In this document: piece after piece, positions 55,412-64,000 of the stretch
Position numbering within the stretch: the stretch's first letter is position 1
Layout of the letters: the number at the start of each line of letters is the position of its first letter
Position numbers and translations under genes: made by a program
The notes under the pieces: model-generated
Database searches by the model: none
Seen by the model: the letters and a program-made list of their open reading frames with translations, nothing else
What the model was told of the DNA's origin: nothing
DNA from: Collybia mongolica
Lineage: Eukaryota > Basidiomycota > Agaricomycetes > Agaricales > Clitocybaceae
Assembly: GCA_013420905.1 (NCBI GenBank)
Contig: JAAXNY010000020.1
Location: forward strand, 186,001 to 250,000
Length of the DNA stretch: 64,000 nucleotides
Direction: 5' to 3'

Positions 55412-58400
55412 ATGCCTTCGCTGGCAGGTTTCTTTTCCAGGAAGAATAAGAGCTCTACGCGCAGCAACAGTGACACGCCAACGACTAGTATTTACAGTAA
55501 TGGCACCACGGACCTCAATTCGGCTCACTCTTCTTCGCCAACCACGGAATATGTCACAGCAGATAGATCTCTTCCGTCAAGCCCAAATGGCGGAAGTAGT
55601 TTTCAGTCAAGTCCTGCGCGTGGCGAGCAGACGTCCAGCGTATACCCAAGCCTAGCGGCATCGTCGAATAAACTTCGGCTTCCATTCACTCGCAAAAAGG
55701 CATCAGCGGCTACTTCTTCCACATCCATCGCCACGACGTCTCGTGGCTCACATTTTGGCTCGCCTCCAATGCCGTCATATATGGCACGAGACAGTATGAG
55801 TGCTGCATCGGACGGCGAAGCAGCGGACATGCGGCGTCTCCGACCCCCTCCATCAAAGTCTGCCATCTTCGCAGCTTATGGCGATCCACATAGCGCACTT
55901 TCAACGCGTTCCTTGCCTAATGATAGACCTGTTGAAATTTCCCCTATACCGCCACCTGTTCCACCCAAAAAACCGGGATTTTTCCATTGGTCAAAATCAT
56001 CACCGTCCTCCCCGCAAACTACCCTCCGCAAAACAAAACCCGTCAAGGACGAGGTGGCAACACCACCATTAGATTCCTCCTTCAATCTCAAGTCGTTCCG
56101 ACATGTTAGGCCTCCATCACCTAATGCCTCCGATGCGTCGTTACCTCTCCCTATTTCGCGCCCTCGGGGAAACAGTACCACCTCGGAATCATCTCAACGT
56201 ATATCTGTTGCAGCATTCCGCGAAGCACAAGCGCGACGAAGTACTGCTGATTCTCCAATACCCTCTCCCAGAGCACCCAGCCCCCTATCTCCCCAATTAC
56301 CAAATGGTTTTTCTGGGGAGGCAAGCCGTGTACGACCCGGTCCACGCCCCCAACAGTCGCTCTCTACGGCCATTAATCAGGGCTCGCAACAAACGACCCA
56401 GAAAGAAAGGACATCTGCACTCGCATATACCTCAGATTCTGATGAATCCTCCTCCGATGAAGACTCAGATGAACCCGATCAAAGTGGGCTTACTCGACGT
56501 AAACACACCATTACGAAGAGGAATAACGGTAACGCACGCGGGCCCATCAAAATGCGTACCACAAGGTCTGAGGCGGGCCACGAATTAGCGTCTTATCACA
56601 CTCCACCCGCGCGGAAGGAGATTGTGCCTGCTCCTCGCTCCCAGTCAAGCCACATCCTCATGTCTCAGTTCCCGGGGCCTGGTAAAGATGAAGGCGCCAG
56701 TAGTGAAGTCATTTCTCGGTCTCAGTCAAGTTTGGGATTCAATACTGGTGTTGCAAGGCCTCGTGCTACCGTTTCGGCAAGCGCGATCTCTCCATCGGCG
56801 GCTGCGAAACGGGCGAGTATAATTGCTGCTGCGAACTCTGCTTTAGGTGAGTTGCTTCGACTACGTGGCTGATATCCTTAATTTCGGTACCGTTACAGGC
56901 TCAAAGCAAACGCATACCCGCCACTCATCCATCCCTCCATCTGTGCAGCCCAAGAGCGAAGGGTCTTCATCTTCTTCTAGCTCTGATTCTGAGGACGATG
57001 CTCCCCTTGCGACTCTTTTAGGCCCACGACGACCAGGTAGCGCTATGTCGTCTGCCTCCAACAATAACAATGCGTCGAGATCCAATGTGAACCTCGCAAC
57101 TCGGTCGAATTCCCATCTTCCAAAACCATTGATTGATATTAACGAGTTAACTCGTGGGAGGCGACCAACGAATACGCAAAACGATGATGGCTTCACACCC
57201 GGCGCGACCCTTATCGGCCGAGGAGTTACGACCAGCCCAGGACCCATCTCGCCAGTGGCTCAAAACGATACCTCCCCTATACCAACTTCTAAGTCCCCTC
57301 CAACGCACTTTGTGTCCCCGCCCGCATCTCCAACGAACGAGCGTACCGCATTCATATCGTCTCAAAATTCGGCTCAGGGACCGACACGGCCAACAATACG
57401 CTCCATTTCCGCATTAACAAATCCCTTACGGAGGGAAAAAAGTCCAGAACAGAAAAGGGACATTCTCACTGAGCGGCTCACGCGAGTTGTGCAACTCAAG
57501 GCTGGATCTGGCTCAAGCCCGGGATCGGGTCCAACATCTAATTCTGCAACGAGCACAGCGTTCGTCCCCACTGGCATAGAATTTTCGAGGGAGCAGTTAC
57601 GGGCACAGGGCTCTCCGCCGGAAGCTACAGCCTCCACGCGATCCTCCCGTGATGTTCCAGTTCGATCACTGCGATCGAGTCAACCAAGTCCCCCAGAGGA
57701 AGATTTAGCTTCGATGCTCGGCGCTGGTATCAGCCTTATCTCGAGGAACGGCGAATCGGACACTGATTCAGACGAGAGTGAATCCGAAGAGGATGAGACA
57801 GATAAAGAGGAGGCGCCAACCTCCATCACCCCGATCCCAATTAAGGAACGTGCACCGCCACCTGCATTCAGTGTGACATCCCGGCCGCAGGTACCTAAAA
57901 ATAGCGGCGGTGGAGGGGTTTCAAGCACATCCGGAATAAGACAGAGAAGCAGTACTCTCGTCTCTTCTAGTTTCTCATCTCCCTTCATTGCACCCGTATC
58001 CAATCGCTCAGCTAGTCCTGTCAAACATACCCTCGATAATATGAAGTCGACGAAGGAACTTGTGAGTGCGATGAAACCCTCAAATGGACAAAGGCAGCGT
58101 AGCAGCACCATGTTACCCCAAGGCCCTATGCCATCGGCAGGTACATCAAATATCCCCATGCCGTCTAAGCCTTTCGCTGCGGCCAGAAGGGATAGTCCGG
58201 CCAGTTCGACTGGAGACTCGAGCAGTGGGAGGGCCCCCTTTACCCCCAAGGACGGCAGTGAGGTCGGTAGTACTGCTGGGAGCGGTGCCGGAAGGAGCAA
58301 TGAGAGAGGCAATACCTCCAAGAAGGATGGGTGGAGCGGAGGAGTCAGTGGGTTGCCATTAAATGGTACGAATGGGGTCGGTAAACATATCAAGAGGCGA

Positions 58401-59436
58401 AGCGTCAGCTTCGAGGAAGACCTCCTAGACAACAATCCAGTTGCGAAGGAGAGAGAGGCCCGTCTTGAGAACGAGGAGAGACGGAGGGAGAGACGGAGGA
58501 GTGAAGCCAAGGCTGCTATCGAGGTCCGTCCATTTATCGTCATTATTATAAGCACAATTGATGACACGGTACTCGCGGTCACAGCTGGGAAACGTCATCA
58601 ACGGGCGCGGACCTGTCGTTGAAGACGACGACGATGACTTGCCGATCAATCAAACGCTTGGTGGCGGACGGATGTCAGCTGTAAACCCCATGATGGCGAT
58701 GGGTGGCCCTATGCCTATGCAGATGGGCTTTGGAGGCTCGCCCGCCATGAATTCAGGGTTCATGGGTGGGTGGCCACAGCAACCAAATCCGCAGCTGTTA
58801 TCCCCTCCTCAATTCATGTCGCCGACCCCCGATGCAAACTTCATGGCTGCCCATCAGCAGGCAATGATGTATGCCAAGCACGCATATCAGATGGCTGTTG
58901 CTCAGCAGGCCATGGCGGCAGCCGGTGACGAGTGGGAGCGCGGATCCACCGTTGGAGGCTTTGGGGGAGGAAGCGTGTACGGTGGCGCAAGCCCTTCCGT
59001 CATTAGTTCCCCGTATGGTATGGGCATGGGCATGGGTATGCAGAGCCCTGGCAATGGATGGTCTACTGGCTCTGTTGTCTTCCCTTCCAGCTCCCGGTCC
59101 ATGTATGGTGGAGGAATTAGCGGTGCCCGGAGCGATTATGGTGGCGGAGGAGGGGGAGGTGGCCGCTGGACTTCTTCGAGGAGTTCTTATGGGGAGAACT
59201 TTGGTCCTCCTGACCGTTCCAGCAAGGCGAGTGCAGGTCAAAGCCGCTCTGTGTACGGCCAAAGAGATTCTGGATACCTCCCGCCTGTCCCGCCAATACC
59301 CCAGAACACTGGCAACCCTGCTGGGAGAGGATCCCCTAGGTCTAGGACTGCTAGCCAACCCGCAAGCCCTAGTCGTACAGGTGGAGGCGGAGTCAGGAGA
59401 GCGCCTCCGCCTTCGAGCTGGAAGGCAGGTGTCTGA
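55412..59436 (+). CDS. Large Ser/Pro-rich disordered protein, basidiomycete-type
   Basis: Three exons, 55412-56846, 56899-58523 and 58585-59436, sum to 3912 nt, 1303 residues. I do not recognise a named family. The N-terminus is MPSLAGFFSRKNKS. Most of the protein is Ser/Thr/Pro-rich with acidic clusters (SDSDESSSDEDSDEPD, SDTDSDESESEEDETDKEE) and many SP/TP sites. PPVPPKKPGFFHWSK could bind SH3 domains. One short helical, highly charged stretch (ARLENEERRRERRRSEAKAA) crosses the exon 2/3 junction into IEVGNVING-like sequence, here ELGNVINGRGP. A Met/Gln-rich segment (QQAMMYAKHAYQMAVAQQAM) near residue 1115 looks like a conserved helix. The tail is Gly/Ser-rich. A cortical or scaffold role is possible but unproven. 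The start is ATG 55412; the frame upstream has only a TTG. Confidence 0.85.
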
Positions 59437-60243
59437 GTCGACGCCTACCACAGGCGATCACAATCTTTTGTCGCATTCATTTGCTATTTTGCATCTCTTT
59501 CTTCGGACGTACTCTACTTCATCGGGAGAGATTGACCAGACAATCTGTTACTTCTCATTCCTCTACTACACGCAACGAAACATTATTAAGCATATCCAGC
59601 ATTTTGGACATTTAATTATCCCCTCATTGTATTTTCTGCATAACTCACTCACGATACCTCGAACCTATAGTAACGTTACACTGTCGTTTTCTCCACATAT
59701 CGTCTTTCGAATAACTAAATCAATCAATCTTGTACTCAACAACCTGTGTTTGCTCTGCAAAACTATGATACTTGAGAAAATTGTTGCAGACCAATACAAA
59801 AGGATTTACGTATATGATACTAATTGCTGGATATGAAAGCTAAACCAGCTGCGAACGCTAATATGACCCTCGATGGCGGTGACATGTGCTGCTGGAATCT
59901 GGGTAATACTCTAGCTGGAACTGGGGGAACTATCTAGACAGTGTCAGGGGAAAGCTGTCGGGTACAAAAAATAAAATAAAAGCGTAGAACCTGTTACCCA
60001 AGACTCCAAAGGCAACGTAGATATCCGAAAGGCGAGCCATGTAGCGAAGCCGATCAGTTGGAACGTTGCAGTTGCCAGCTGTTGAATAGATTTGCCCTTG
60101 GGAACTTCTCAACGGCTGCTTGCGAAAGATAATCAATCGATGAACCAACGATGAACTGATTACTGCGATTAACGTTTTTAAAAATAACAGTCTCTGAGTC
60201 CTTCCCGTAACAGTCTATAAACCCCTCAGGCTCGATCTTAACC
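59437..60243. other. Intergenic region
   Basis: About 800 bp between two plus-strand genes; it should hold the 3' UTR of the large disordered protein and the promoter of the UPF0303 gene. A minus-strand frame at 60054-60341 overlaps the next gene's start antisense and is not called. Confidence 0.35.
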
Positions 60244-60846
60244 ATGACGTTTCGTCCAATCACTTTACCTCCCAACGATGTACGTCCAAACTGTGTCTGC
60301 ATCCTCAGTGCCATACCCATCGATTCTCCGCGATCTTTCAATTGAACACGCAGCTAACACCTCTCCTAGCTGGCTTCGCTGGCCAACATCCAGTCGAGTC
60401 TCGTCCTCCCCAGATTTAACTCTGACGATGCCTGGACCATTGGGAATCGCCTACGGAGTCGCCTTATTGAGCACTCCACTCCGGCTGTAATCAGCATCCT
60501 CCTTGCATCCACTCCAACTCCTCGTGTCCTTTTCCAGACGACCACACACCCTGGCACCTGCCCCGACAATGATATCTGGGTTACACGGAAGGCTCGCACA
60601 GCTTTCCGCTTTGGTGTTTCCTCGTATTACATGGGGCGAAAGTTCGGCATGAATGACAAGACTTTCGCAGAAAAATACGGAATTGGGCCTGAGGAGGTCT
60701 CGAATTATGCAATTCACGGTGGGGCCGTCCCAATACGAGTTAAGGATGTGGAGGGTGTAGTAGCTGTGATCGTCGTGAGCGGATTAAGTCAAGAGGAAGA
60801 TCACGGAGTTATCGTTGAGACTTTGGAGCAATATTTAAAGGGTTAG
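60244..60846 (+). CDS. UPF0303 / YBR137W-like (HbpS-fold) protein
   Basis: Exons 60244-60279 and 60370-60846 sum to 513 nt, 170 residues; yeast YBR137W is of similar size. Family segments are LVLPRFNSDDAWTIGNRLRS, HPGTCPDNDIWVTRKARTAF, RFGVSSYYMGRKFG, HGGAVPIRVKDVEGVVAVIV and SGLSQEEDHGVIVETLEQYL. The fold is shared with bacterial heme-binding/degrading HbpS proteins and many pathway-associated small proteins. The yeast protein has been linked to the Get4/Get5 tail-anchor insertion machinery; the biochemical role here is unknown. The intron acceptor ctcctag is preceded by a good branch site (gctaac), which supports the 12-codon first exon. Confidence 0.85.
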
Positions 60847-61335
60847 GGGACTAGTCGAACGTCCTATCCAGGCGATGATAAAGTCATAAATCAAAGTTTT
60901 TCAGTGACGCAGCATTGTCGTTGACACTCAACATGGTCCTATGTTGACTTCCCATAGCTCTGCCTCTGCTTCAGTTGTCAACGACTGACATGTAAGACTG
61001 TTTAAATTTCTAAGATACAGATTGGTGGACAATTGTGCCAGTAAAAAATCGACATGCCGCGTCCTTGCGTCAATGAGACGTCGAAACGACACTTCCTAGA
61101 CTGGAGGCCCTCTCTTGGAAGAACAGGACTCTTCGTAGAAGAGTCACTGGCACTGTCATCGATGGTCGAAAGCTAACATCGCGCAGCGTGGCATTTCCCC
61201 CGTAAAGATAATGGCAAAGAAAAAGGTCGCCTTAAATACACGTTCGATTTTTGAGTTCCCACGGTCAGGTGGGTAAAGAAACTTTTAGCCCGGCTTGGAC
61301 GCAAGTCCACCAAAAACAACTGAAGGCCATTGGGT
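60847..61335. other. Intergenic region
   Basis: About 490 bp between two plus-strand genes. A near-palindromic segment lies at 61119-61144 (ttggaagaacaggactcttcgtagaag-like), but without clear functional meaning. No gene is supported. Confidence 0.35.
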
Positions 61336-62284
61336 ATGTTTAGGACGTGTTTGGCACAAGGTGAGCAGGAGTGAAGCCTCCAGGTTTTATTGCCTCCTGA
61401 TATGAGTGATTTCTAGGCTCACGCCATGTCGCATCTTCGAGCACTTATTCCTTAGCCCTCCTTCACACGTCGGCTGTGCGAAACGCAGAAACATCTCGTA
61501 AACATATCGCTCGTGCAGTGAAAAAGGGCAACAACGTGCTGAAGGAAGAAAGATGGAGAAAGGCCAACGCTATGCGGCCGAGTGTGGTCTTGGGGACTCG
61601 ACCTGGTGACGAGGCAAAGTGGGAAAACTGCGACCTCGCTAAAGTTCTCGTCAACGAGGAGGAGCTGGTTGCGAGCACTGAGCTGAAGCCGACGAAACAG
61701 CCAGTGGGGACAGTATATCTTCCGGAGCAAATGGGATTTGGTATAGGAAAGGCCGAGAAAGAATTGCTGTTCCGAAAGCTCCCCAGACTGTCCGCCCAAG
61801 CTACCGTTCTTGGGAGTGAAATTCCAGCGACTTCACAGGAGGTAGTGTCAGTGTTATCACAAGATACAGAGAAGGAGTTGGCAAAGGCGAACGCGTTCGC
61901 AAAGCTCCTCGACCTGCGTAATGCGAGTGCTGGCGGGATCGCGTATGAGAATCGAAGGCGCATTATTACTGCATTCTCGGGACGTGAAAACTCCTTCGAT
62001 CCTGGACGTTCAGAGGTCCAAGGTACGTAGCGTATGAATCCAGTATTCCCGGCTATTGACACAAACATATAGCTGCCCTCCTGACTTACCAAATTCGTAA
62101 GCTCTGGACACATCTCACGAATTTCAGACGAGACATTGGCAATCGACGTGGGCTTCGAAAGCTTGTGCACCAGCGCGCGAAAATCCTCAAATACTTGAGA
62201 AATAAAGATCTTAATCGTTATGAAACGTGCCTTGCACGACTTGCATTGGAACCAGAGAGTGTAGAAGGGGAATTGGTAGTATAG
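61336..62284 (+). CDS. Mitochondrial small-subunit ribosomal protein uS15m
   Basis: Exons 61336-61360, 61417-62022 and 62073-62284 sum to 843 nt, 280 residues. The first exon gives a short presequence start (MFRTCLAQG), and the following SRHVASSSTYSLALLHTSAV is rich in Arg, Ser and Leu with no acidic residues, typical of a mitochondrial targeting peptide. The C-terminal third is the uS15 fold: LLTYQIRKLWTHLTNFRRDI then GNRRGLRKLVHQRAKILKYL. The middle is an extension found in mitochondrial forms (yeast Mrps28 is also long). The protein binds 15S rRNA in the mitochondrial small subunit. The alternative ATG at 61425 is out of frame with the conserved sequence, which supports the first exon. Confidence 0.9.
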
Positions 62285-62395
62285 GTGATAGTCATTAATA
62301 CAAGATATAACGGGGAAGGGACACCCTATTCCAGGATTATTTGTGATGTACTGGTGGACAAAACCAGCTTTATGATATACCTAACCAAGCTGTTT

Positions 62396-64000
62396 TAATC
62401 ATATCCAGGGGCAGCATCCATATCTAGTATAACCTTCGTGGCGACTGGTAGAGGGGGATGTGGATTAAATTCCCTGTAGAAATCTCGGTTGATCTCTGGT
62501 TTTGAGATGTCATGCCTGTACGTGGAATTCAATCAGAGTGGAGAGGTTTTACGGAGGGAGTACTGACTTGGTCTGGATATGAAAGCTAACGGCAATTATA
62601 TCCGAAGGCTCCATTTCAGAAGGCAAGTCGCGGCAGTGAACACACAACCAACATGCTGTATCGACCTGTGTCAAGGAAGGCAACACACTGAGGTCGATAG
62701 ATGAGGCTGTAGTGCCAGTATACGTCTCCGGAGTCTCATCATCATCGAGGCGAGCCTTCTCAAGATCATCTGGCGCTAACGCTTGCCATTTGGGTGTCCC
62801 CCGGCCATGACGTTCCGCGTGATGAGCAACCTGTTGAATAATGAGTCCTTATCAAGGACATTACGAGAGATAAACCTACGGCTTCGCGCCACCCGTAGGC
62901 CATGGTGTGGCCCGTATGTACTGAATATGAACCGAGAGGAAACATACACCTCATACATGCGAACACAATATCGAGCATATCCATTTCCGCCACAGTTGTA
63001 GTTTCTGGGTCAAGCCCCGCTGCCTGAACGACTGACTCCGCATATTTTCCTATGGTTCGGTCCACACGAAGAGGCTGCGACGTCCACTTCCTCCGAATTT
63101 TCGTCATCGAATCAAGTCGTTTACAAGCGTCTACGCGCCTCCCCCAGGACCAGAACCGATGGGGTGCGCGAGTCAGGCAGACGTGCCCAAGAACATCGGG
63201 GTAAAAGAGGGGTACGACGTCATCGAATGTCATAGAGCTCTCATCAGAATCGGTCCACCCACTCACACCAAAGCTCTCGCTTGACCTCGATGATACATCA
63301 TCGTCCTCATGCCACCAGTTGTACTCCGTACAAGTGTTACACTGGAATACAGTCGTGGCGAGCCTCATCCGAGTGGCTGCCTGCTCATCAGTCTCTGTCG
63401 ATCTCGACTCGTCAAGTTCGGGATAATCCATATCATCAGGATCTTCGCCCCATAGTAGCATCATACGTGACATGGATGCATGTTGCCGCGCAACAATTTC
63501 GTTGGTCTTCATCGTCTGTATCATTTGTTGATTAATCTTCTCCCTCCAACCCTCAATAAGGTCAGGCAACTGTGGGAGGACAAGATCGAAGCTTGCTTCG
63601 GTAACATCAACCTCTGAAGGAAGTTCGAGTATAGCTTTGATAGGGGGGAACTCGCTGAAATCGAGACGTTCAGGCATGATTTTAGTATATGGAAGCCTCG
63701 CGTTTTTGTATGTGCGAAGAAATTGAGCAGCCATATTTTTGCGTTCCAAAATAAGCTCGGCGCGTTCTCGAAGGAGGCGTTTCTCTCGCATTTTCGACAT
63801 AAACTCAACGATAGGGCCTTGGATACGTCCCCAGACTATAATATGATTTGAGAATATGCATTGTAGATGTGTGAACAGGACATACTCCCATCCGTGAGAA
63901 CCTGAGGTCGTTTCACTAATTTATGGTCTTCGAGGGAGTCAGGGTATTCGATGCTGTGGACATCTTTTCCCCATCCTAGATCCTCGAGTCTCTTAATGAT
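62396..64000 (-). CDS. Uncharacterised basidiomycete protein, 5' end beyond the window
   Basis: A minus-strand gene whose coding sequence runs off the right edge; the stop is at 62396-62398. The reading includes LEDLGWGKDVHSIEYPDSLE near the edge, then, after an intron, MSKMREKRLLRERAELILER and a long exon (to about 62.98 kb) with a Cys pair FQCNTCTEYNWW and many charged residues. C-terminal exons contain YGWREAVAHHAERHG and, later, ACWLCVHCRDL. The spaced CxxC/HxxxH pattern suggests a possible zinc-binding region. The plan resembles the uncharacterised F-box-adjacent proteins frequent in mushroom genomes, but no F-box is visible in this part. Function unknown. Confidence 0.75.

Noticed and set aside
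57680..58582. 300-codon minus-strand frame
   Set aside because: It is antisense to exon 2 of the large disordered protein; the Leu/Ser-rich composition is explained by the opposite-strand codons.
58798..59451. 217-codon minus-strand frame
   Set aside because: It is antisense to the Gly/Ser-rich tail of the large protein; Arg/Ser/Thr-rich shadow composition.
60054..60341. 95-codon minus-strand frame overlapping the UPF0303 start
   Set aside because: It has no recognisable family and conflicts with a well-supported plus-strand gene start.

Overview
This window is nuclear DNA from a filamentous basidiomycete fungus, most likely an Agaricomycete. The evidence is very intron-dense genes (introns mostly 48-60 nt, GT-AG), a CBM1-tethered GH5 beta-mannanase, a class IV-type chitin synthase, and protein families typical of mushroom genomes. 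Exon maps below were built by hand from splice signals, reading-frame continuity and family motifs. Where full exon lists are given, exon lengths sum to an exact multiple of three and end at a stop.

Layout. 0.3-2.5 kb: two-finger C2H2 regulator (+). 2.5-5.55 kb: no supported gene. 5.5-8.8 kb: centrin (-) diverging from a secreted CBM1-GH5 mannanase (+). 9.0-12.0 kb: Nup84/Nup107 nucleoporin (-). 12.4-18.4 kb: ABCC-type full transporter (-). 19.9-20.9 kb: ribosomal protein eL28 (+). 21.1-23.6 kb: small conserved protein (-) diverging from a Trf4/Cid14-like poly(A) polymerase (+). 24.4-26.7 kb: two tandem paralogous small secreted proteins (-). 27.6-28.3 kb: membrane-anchored LysM protein (+). 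28.6-31.3 kb: ankyrin protein (-) diverging from a CAK-like kinase (+). 31.4-37.1 kb: condensin subunit SMC4 (-). 37.5-40.3 kb: copper amine oxidase (-). 41.0-41.6 kb: Lto1/Yae1-domain protein (+). 42.1-44.4 kb: uncharacterised protein (-). 44.9-46.3 kb: Whi2/BTB-like protein (-). 46.6-51.2 kb: chitin synthase (-). 51.2-55.4 kb: largely gene-poor. 55.4-59.4 kb: large disordered protein (+). 60.2-60.8 kb: UPF0303/YBR137W-like protein (+). 61.3-62.3 kb: mitochondrial uS15 (+). 62.4-64 kb: uncharacterised protein cut by the window end (-).

The content is a typical mix of housekeeping genes (nuclear pore, condensin, ribosome, RNA surveillance, spindle pole, Fe-S adaptor) and wall, secretion and nutrition genes (mannanase, chitin synthase, LysM protein, amine oxidase, transporter, secreted paralogs). 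I see no operon-like system, virus, intact transposon, CRISPR array or convincing tRNA. No clearly new biological system is evident. The most unusual features are very small exons (9, 12, 13, 14, 14 and 19 nt) carrying conserved residues, a tandem secreted-protein pair with identical gene architecture, a CAK-like kinase with a degenerate glycine loop, and a membrane-anchored LysM protein.
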